Shown here in pieces: positions 60,288-64,000 of a stretch of DNA of 64,000 bases. The stretch's first letter is position 1, and each line of letters begins with the position of its first letter. A program made the translations under genes and the position numbers. Below the pieces are notes generated by a model, which worked only from the letters and a program-made list of their open reading frames with translations, was not told the DNA's origin and did no database searches. Origin of the DNA: Paenibacillus planticolens (lineage in GTDB: Bacteria; Bacillota; Bacilli; Paenibacillales; NBRC-103111); assembly GCF_013141725.1 (NCBI RefSeq), contig NZ_WHNZ01000040.1, positions 62,001 to 126,000 of the forward strand, given 5' to 3'.

Positions 60288-61067
60288 CTACTTAATTACC
60301 TGGAAGTTGGCGAATTGAATGTCAGCCGTCGGCATACCGGAAGTAATTTTACGGTAAAGCCCCCACTTCGGACGGACGATGTCCGCACCGCTTCTCCACA
60401 TATCCTTAGTGCCGCTGTAGGACATGAGCGTGTTGCCGCTGGTCACGTCCGTCAGCGTCATGCTCAGGCTGCCGCTGTCGCTGGCCTGGAACTTAACCGT
60501 GGCTTCCACCCACTTACCGACAATATTGGATTTGGACGTTTGTGCAAGCGTGGAGAGCGGCCCGTTCGGGCTGTGACGGAACGTCAAGTCATTGGCATCC
60601 AACGAAAAAGTGAGAATCGGATCGGCGTCTTCCGTCCCGTTTTGCGCTTTGATTTGGAAGATATGGCAGAATGACGACTGGCCGAAGTCGTTCATGACCC
60701 TGAAACGCCATTTGTAGGTGACCGTTTCGCCTTGTTTGCCCACGACGTTATCTGGTGATTTGTTGTAGCCTTTGAGCTCAACCCGTTGACGGTCGGTGTT
60801 GCTGCCATCATAATCGCCGCTATCGTTCAAGTGGAATTGGAACACATTTCCGATGCTCGAAGAAGTCGTTTCTCGAATATGCTCGGAATCCGTAGGCCCA
60901 TCGACCGGACTCGGCCCGAAGTATTGCTGGAATATTTCCAATGCGGATTTCCCCGTATTCGGACCGTCCGAATTCATCGTAACCGTTCCGGCCAGTGCCG
61001 TTGCGCTGAATGCGAAAGTCGACAGCAGGGCGACTCCGGCCATCATCCTTTTAAAGCTCTTCTTCAT
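60288..61067 (-). CDS. Secreted polysaccharide lyase-like protein (jelly-roll type)
   Basis: 259 aa with a clear signal peptide ending 'SATALAG'. Mature chain shows 'TDRQRVELKGYNKS', 'VTYKWRFRVMNDFGQSSFCH' and 'IVRPKWGLYRKI', as in beta-jelly-roll lyases of the heparinase-I/glucuronan-lyase sort (PF14099-like, PL7/13/20). Which uronic polymer it cuts cannot be told. ATG 61067 has GGAGG; the frame is open to 61151. A consensus cre lies 80 bases upstream, so glucose repression is predicted. Confidence 0.8.
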   Translation of the reverse strand: MKKSFKRMMAGVALLSTFAFSATALAGTVTMNSDGPNTGKSALEIFQQYFGPSPVDGPTDSEHIRETTSSSIGNVFQFHLNDSGDYDGSNTDRQRVELKGYNKSPDNVVGKQGETVTYKWRFRVMNDFGQSSFCHIFQIKAQNGTEDADPILTFSLDANDLTFRHSPNGPLSTLAQTSKSNIVGKWVEATVKFQASDSGSLSMTLTDVTSGNTLMSYSGTKDMWRSGADIVRPKWGLYRKITSGMPTADIQFANFQVIK

Positions 61068-61145
61068 AATCGAATTCCTCCTTATTTTTTGGAATGAATT
61101 TATATATTGACATAACAATATTAGCCGGGACGTCTCCCGCAAGAA

Positions 61146-61161
61146 TTGCAAGCGCTTACAA
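61146..61161. promoter_or_regulatory. Catabolite-responsive element (cre)
   Basis: TTGTAAGCGCTTGCAA on the minus strand fits TGWAARCGYTWNCW at every position, 79 bases before the lyase start. The rest of 61068-61419 has no gene. A LacI-type operator is the other reading. Confidence 0.7.
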
Positions 61162-61419
61162 TATTATTTTAAGGACAATAAGGGGACTTTTAAATGTAAT
61201 ATTTTATGGTGTATTGTGATTTTTAATCATCCGGGGAGACCCTAACGTAAACCGTCCGCTACATCTTTTGCACGAGCTCGTTTATTACCTTAATGTCCAC
61301 ACAACTTGTGTATAATTGCAATATCATACCTCTAGGATGTATTTCATGAAATGCAGGAGTAAGCAAAACATTTGGTTATGCGTTGTATGTATGATTAAGA
61401 GAGGAGTTCGTGATCGGCT

Positions 61420-62064
61420 ATGATCTATACAGCTCTTGGAGATTCCATCACATTCGGGGAAAATGCCTCCTCCTTTGCCAATGCTTATCCCCAATTGGCC
61501 GTGTCTGCATTACATTCAAGCTCCCATAAGGCTACTTGTTATGTTATGGCTCGACCTGGTTGGACCAGCCATGATCTCCTGGATTCCGTGATATGGCGGG
61601 GGGCCTCCATGATTAGGCCTGCCGATGTTGTGTCTATCTGGATCGGAGGTGTGGATTTAGCAAACGCTGCACTGATTTCTCTTCGAAATCAGCAGCCGTT
61701 AGCCGCAAAACAAATGGCAGGATACTACAGACGCCACCTAGGTGCCATCGTATCTCATATCAAAAAAGGATGCCATGCCCGCATCGTCTTCTGCACGCAG
61801 TACAACCCATTCCCTAACAGTCCTCTTGCCGCTGAGTCAGTGGACCAACTTAATCGTATAACAAGAGAGCTCGCCCAAAGTTACGATGTAGGTATTGCGC
61901 CCGTCCATACATGGTTCGAAGGCAAACAAGCGAATCTGATCTATGGATATCGAAATGGAAAGATTGAGGATGCCTTGAGCGGATCTCTGCCCATCCATCC
62001 CAATGATAAGGGGCATCAAGTTATTGCAGCGGGATTGGCCCCTTATCTTGCTCCTCGTAAATAG
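61420..62064 (+). CDS. SGNH/GDSL-type hydrolase with non-standard catalytic blocks
   Basis: 214 aa, cytoplasmic. Block I 'TALGDSITFGE' carries the nucleophile Ser; block III reads 'IGGVDLANA' where GxND is usual; block V reads 'GSLPIHPNDKGHQ' so His is present but the Asp three before it is Leu. So it may be weak, or use a Ser-His dyad. GAGGAG is 13 bases upstream. Single gene, convergent with the SIS protein. Confidence 0.82.
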   Translation: MIYTALGDSITFGENASSFANAYPQLAVSALHSSSHKATCYVMARPGWTSHDLLDSVIWRGASMIRPADVVSIWIGGVDLANAALISLRNQQPLAAKQMAGYYRRHLGAIVSHIKKGCHARIVFCTQYNPFPNSPLAAESVDQLNRITRELAQSYDVGIAPVHTWFEGKQANLIYGYRNGKIEDALSGSLPIHPNDKGHQVIAAGLAPYLAPRK

Positions 62065-62190
62065 TATGGCGGGCTCCCTACATGATGGATATCCTTGGGG
62101 TTCTGGATGATGGCGAATAAGGCCTTGTAGCTGTCCCATAAGCAGATTCTGGATGGTTCCAAATCCAAATCCGAGCTTTAAGAAGAGGCG

Positions 62191-62440
62191 TAAGTGGAAA
62201 ATCTCCCGCTAAATGCTCGAAAGATGAACTCACAAAGAATATAGAAGGAAAACTGCCGACAATTCGGCCGGATTCAGAGAATTCTCATAAAATCGGCGCA
62301 AATAGAGGGGGTTTTCCTGCTGAAAGGGCCTGACAAGCTTCTGCAATCAAATTATAGGGAATTTTTCCCTTATTTTGACCACAGAAGCATAACGGCACGA
62401 AAGGCTATCCCACAAGTCATAGAAATGACTGGAGATAGCC
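62191..62440. repeat. Four-arm intergenic element, family B copy 3, with terminal hairpin
   Basis: Forward arms 62191-62215 (TAAGTGGAAAATCTCCCGCT) and 62243-62265; reverse arms 62298-62325 (AAATAGAGGGGGTTTTCCTG) and 62350-62376; hairpin 62403-62440. Spacing 52, 55 and 52 bases. The hairpin is 39 bases beyond the SIS gene and reads as its terminator; it is 37/38 identical to the reverse complement of the pyk terminator. Nothing coding in 62065-62478. Confidence 0.8.
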
Positions 62441-62478
62441 TCTCATTATTTGTAAAAAACTCACTGGCAATTCCGCTC

Positions 62479-63561
62479 TTATGCGTAGTCTCCCGGCTGT
62501 GTCTTGCTCTTCATAGCGACCCCGAAGTCTGTATAAATCCGCTGGGTCAAATCGATTCCTCTTGCTCCCGCAATATGATTGGCCAAGATCTGGAACGGAA
62601 TAATCATGATGAACGGAGCCATGAACTCGTCCAGTTCCACCTCCAGACCAATCGTACGGTCATTCGCCGCTTTACCCAAGGTGACGGTATAGGTGTAGTT
62701 CGTAATCCGGCTCTCGTACGCACTTAGCAGCTCCATCCGGTCCTTGACCGGACTTTCCGTTTCAACGAAGAAAATACGGTGCTCCGGATTGACCTCAAGA
62801 TAAGGTCCATGCATGAAGGCCTCCAGATCGATCCCCTGCGACGGCATACGAACCGTTTCTGAGAATTTCGTTTCAAATTCCTTCACCGTTCCGAAGGTTG
62901 GCCCGTAACCAACCGCCGAGAATCTGGGCGCGCTCGCCAAATTTTCCTTGTGCTGCTCGAAGAACAGCTCTGTTTTGGCGATCGTTTGCGGTATAGCGGC
63001 TGCCGCTGCGCGGAATTTATCAAGATGGGCCCGCTCCGCCTGTTCCGTCAGCGTTTTTTTCGCTACTGCCGTCTTTAAACCGGCGAGCATTAGCGTCAAT
63101 ACTGTCGCGATAAATCCTTTGGTCACGTAGCCGACTCTTTCCTTGCCGCAGCCGATATCAAGTGTCAAATCTGCCGCTTCGGAAATGGCCGTCGTCACAT
63201 CACTCGTGAAGGCGACCGTTGTGATGCCTGTTTGCTGGCGATTCCGATTCAGTGCGCCGATCGTTGAAGTGCTCTGGCCGCTTTGCGAAATGCCGATGAC
63301 GAGATCGCAGTGCGGACTGATTTTATCGTAATGCATAAAATTGAACGGTTCTTTGATGTCAATACGCACATCCGCCACTTTCTCGATATAATATTTGGCG
63401 CTTAGTGCGGCATTGATGCTTGAACCAGTCGCCAAAATAAGCCATTCCGCCTTATTGTTCGCCGCCAGCGCGAAGGCATCCACATTGCCCGGGTAGTTGG
63501 CGAGAATGCTTTCCGTTACCGCTTGCTCTTCTTGAATATAGGTCATCATTGTCGGTTTCAT
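62479..63561 (-). CDS. Double-SIS sugar phosphate isomerase/deglycase-like protein
   Basis: 360 aa with two SIS domains: 'LILATGSSINAALSAKYYIE' and 'LVIGISQSGQSTSTIGALNR' in the first, 'FSAVGYGPTFGTVKEFETKF' in the second, as in the GlmS isomerase half and FrlB-type fructosamine-6-phosphate deglycases. No amidotransferase domain. The E-K/H-rich loop 'GIDLEAFMHGPY' is typical of the deglycase/AgaS side. Precise substrate unknown. GGGAGG upstream. Probably downstream of the partial glycoside hydrolase on the same strand, with 66 bases between. Confidence 0.88.
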   Translation of the reverse strand: MKPTMMTYIQEEQAVTESILANYPGNVDAFALAANNKAEWLILATGSSINAALSAKYYIEKVADVRIDIKEPFNFMHYDKISPHCDLVIGISQSGQSTSTIGALNRNRQQTGITTVAFTSDVTTAISEAADLTLDIGCGKERVGYVTKGFIATVLTLMLAGLKTAVAKKTLTEQAERAHLDKFRAAAAAIPQTIAKTELFFEQHKENLASAPRFSAVGYGPTFGTVKEFETKFSETVRMPSQGIDLEAFMHGPYLEVNPEHRIFFVETESPVKDRMELLSAYESRITNYTYTVTLGKAANDRTIGLEVELDEFMAPFIMIIPFQILANHIAGARGIDLTQRIYTDFGVAMKSKTQPGDYA

Positions 63562-63627
63562 CGATTTTTTCCTCCCTGACGGTCCGTAGCGCTGCCGGCG
63601 CAGAATATCGCATTATTTATTGTATGC

Positions 63628-64000
63628 TCAAGCTTCGCTCTGCTTGTCATGCGCGTACAAGTCGGAGAGCAGCGACAGCCATTTGCCCGCAAGACCGACC
63701 CATACTTCCTTATAGGTGGCGCCATTCATTTGCGGCCAGTATGGAACATCCTCGTTCTCGAAGGTCTGTACGCCTACGGGAATTTCACCTACAATTTCGC
63801 CGCTAAGCACGCTGTACTGCTGCGCGAAGTTGTATCCTTCACCGTACATCAGGGATTGACCGAACGGATTCTTGCCTACTATCCACTGCAGCTGGCTCTC
63901 GGCAATCGAGATCAACTCCTGATCGTCAAGCAGCATGCCTGCCAAGGAGGCGGCTTTGCCTGTAGAAAGGACGATCGCCGTGTTGCCCTTGAATGAGAAC
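63628..64000 (-). CDS. Glycoside hydrolase, C-terminal part (GH9-like), cut by the window end
   Basis: Open to the edge; 123 codons plus stop are visible. The segment 'AESQLQWIVGKNPFGQSLMY' followed by 'GEGYNF' matches the C-terminal block of six-hairpin enzymes of the GH9 sort ('LDWILGKNPFG..'), then 'PVGVQTFENEDVPYWPQMN' and 'YKEVWVGLAGKWLSLLSDLY'. A TTG/ATG near 63940 is internal, not the start. With the SIS gene it suggests uptake and use of a sugar or amino-sugar polymer. Confidence 0.7.
   Translation of the reverse strand, partial: FSFKGNTAIVLSTGKAASLAGMLLDDQELISIAESQLQWIVGKNPFGQSLMYGEGYNFAQQYSVLSGEIVGEIPVGVQTFENEDVPYWPQMNGATYKEVWVGLAGKWLSLLSDLYAHDKQSEA

Noticed and set aside
1..64000. 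Mobile elements, prophage, tRNA or rRNA genes
   Set aside because: No transposase, integrase, phage structural gene, cloverleaf or rRNA segment was recognised on either strand.

Overview
The window reads as chromosome of a Gram-positive, endospore-forming Bacillota, most likely Paenibacillus or a close relative. The basis is strong Shine-Dalgarno sites with several TTG/GTG starts, a gerA-type germinant receptor operon, pdaA (spore cortex), RelP/RelQ-type alarmone synthetase, CcdC and DUF3231 proteins, a Btr-FeuABC-like iron uptake locus without its own ATPase, and many motility/signalling genes. No rRNA, tRNA, CRISPR array, insertion sequence or prophage was recognised. The right end cuts through a glycoside hydrolase gene.

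Layout. 0.2-9.6 kb: 6-TM chemoreceptor, DUF3105 membrane protein, AraC regulator, a short-form pyruvate kinase, UV damage endonuclease UvsE, a YihY/BrkB membrane protein and a UvrD-like helicase with a C-terminal zinc ribbon. 10.2-14.3 kb: thiol-redox operon trxB-trxA-tpx, a PrsA/SurA-like foldase and PdaA. 14.3-18.2 kb: a three-gene signalling operon (NarL-type histidine kinase, receiver-only protein, HD-GYP protein with lost metal ligands) divergent from a complete LuxR-type response regulator. 18.2-20.8 kb: type I signal peptidase beside three secreted helical proteins that share a motif at the predicted mature N-terminus. 21-26.3 kb: small proteins and an iron-siderophore importer with AraC regulator and Fur box. 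26.8-33 kb: a 12-TM nucleotide-transporter-like protein fused to HEAT repeats and two cyclic-nucleotide-binding domains, a small two-gene operon, an alarmone synthetase and a secreted coiled-coil protein behind a leader terminator. 33-48 kb: chemoreceptor, MBL-fold hydrolase, an operon of ornithine cyclodeaminase-like, M19 dipeptidase-like and CocE-type hydrolase genes, a hybrid kinase, CcdC and two MFS exporters. 48-64 kb: DUF3231, sulfatase, MCP plus HD-GYP operon, gluconeogenic gapB-pckA operon, gerB-A-C operon, a secreted polysaccharide lyase with a consensus cre site, an SGNH hydrolase, a double-SIS protein and the partial glycoside hydrolase.

The most unexpected signal is not coding. 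Seven intergenic gaps hold nine elements of about 180-230 bp built on one plan: four 15-30 bp arms, about 50-60 bp apart, two forward then two reverse, so that they can nest as F1-R2 and F2-R1. At least five sequence families share this plan. One family also carries a 38-nt hairpin that acts as the apparent terminator of the neighbouring gene, including pyruvate kinase. The best protein-level candidate for an undescribed system is the signal peptidase plus three DAGxxLQxWY proteins at 18.3-20.8 kb; next is the kinase/receiver/degenerate HD-GYP operon.
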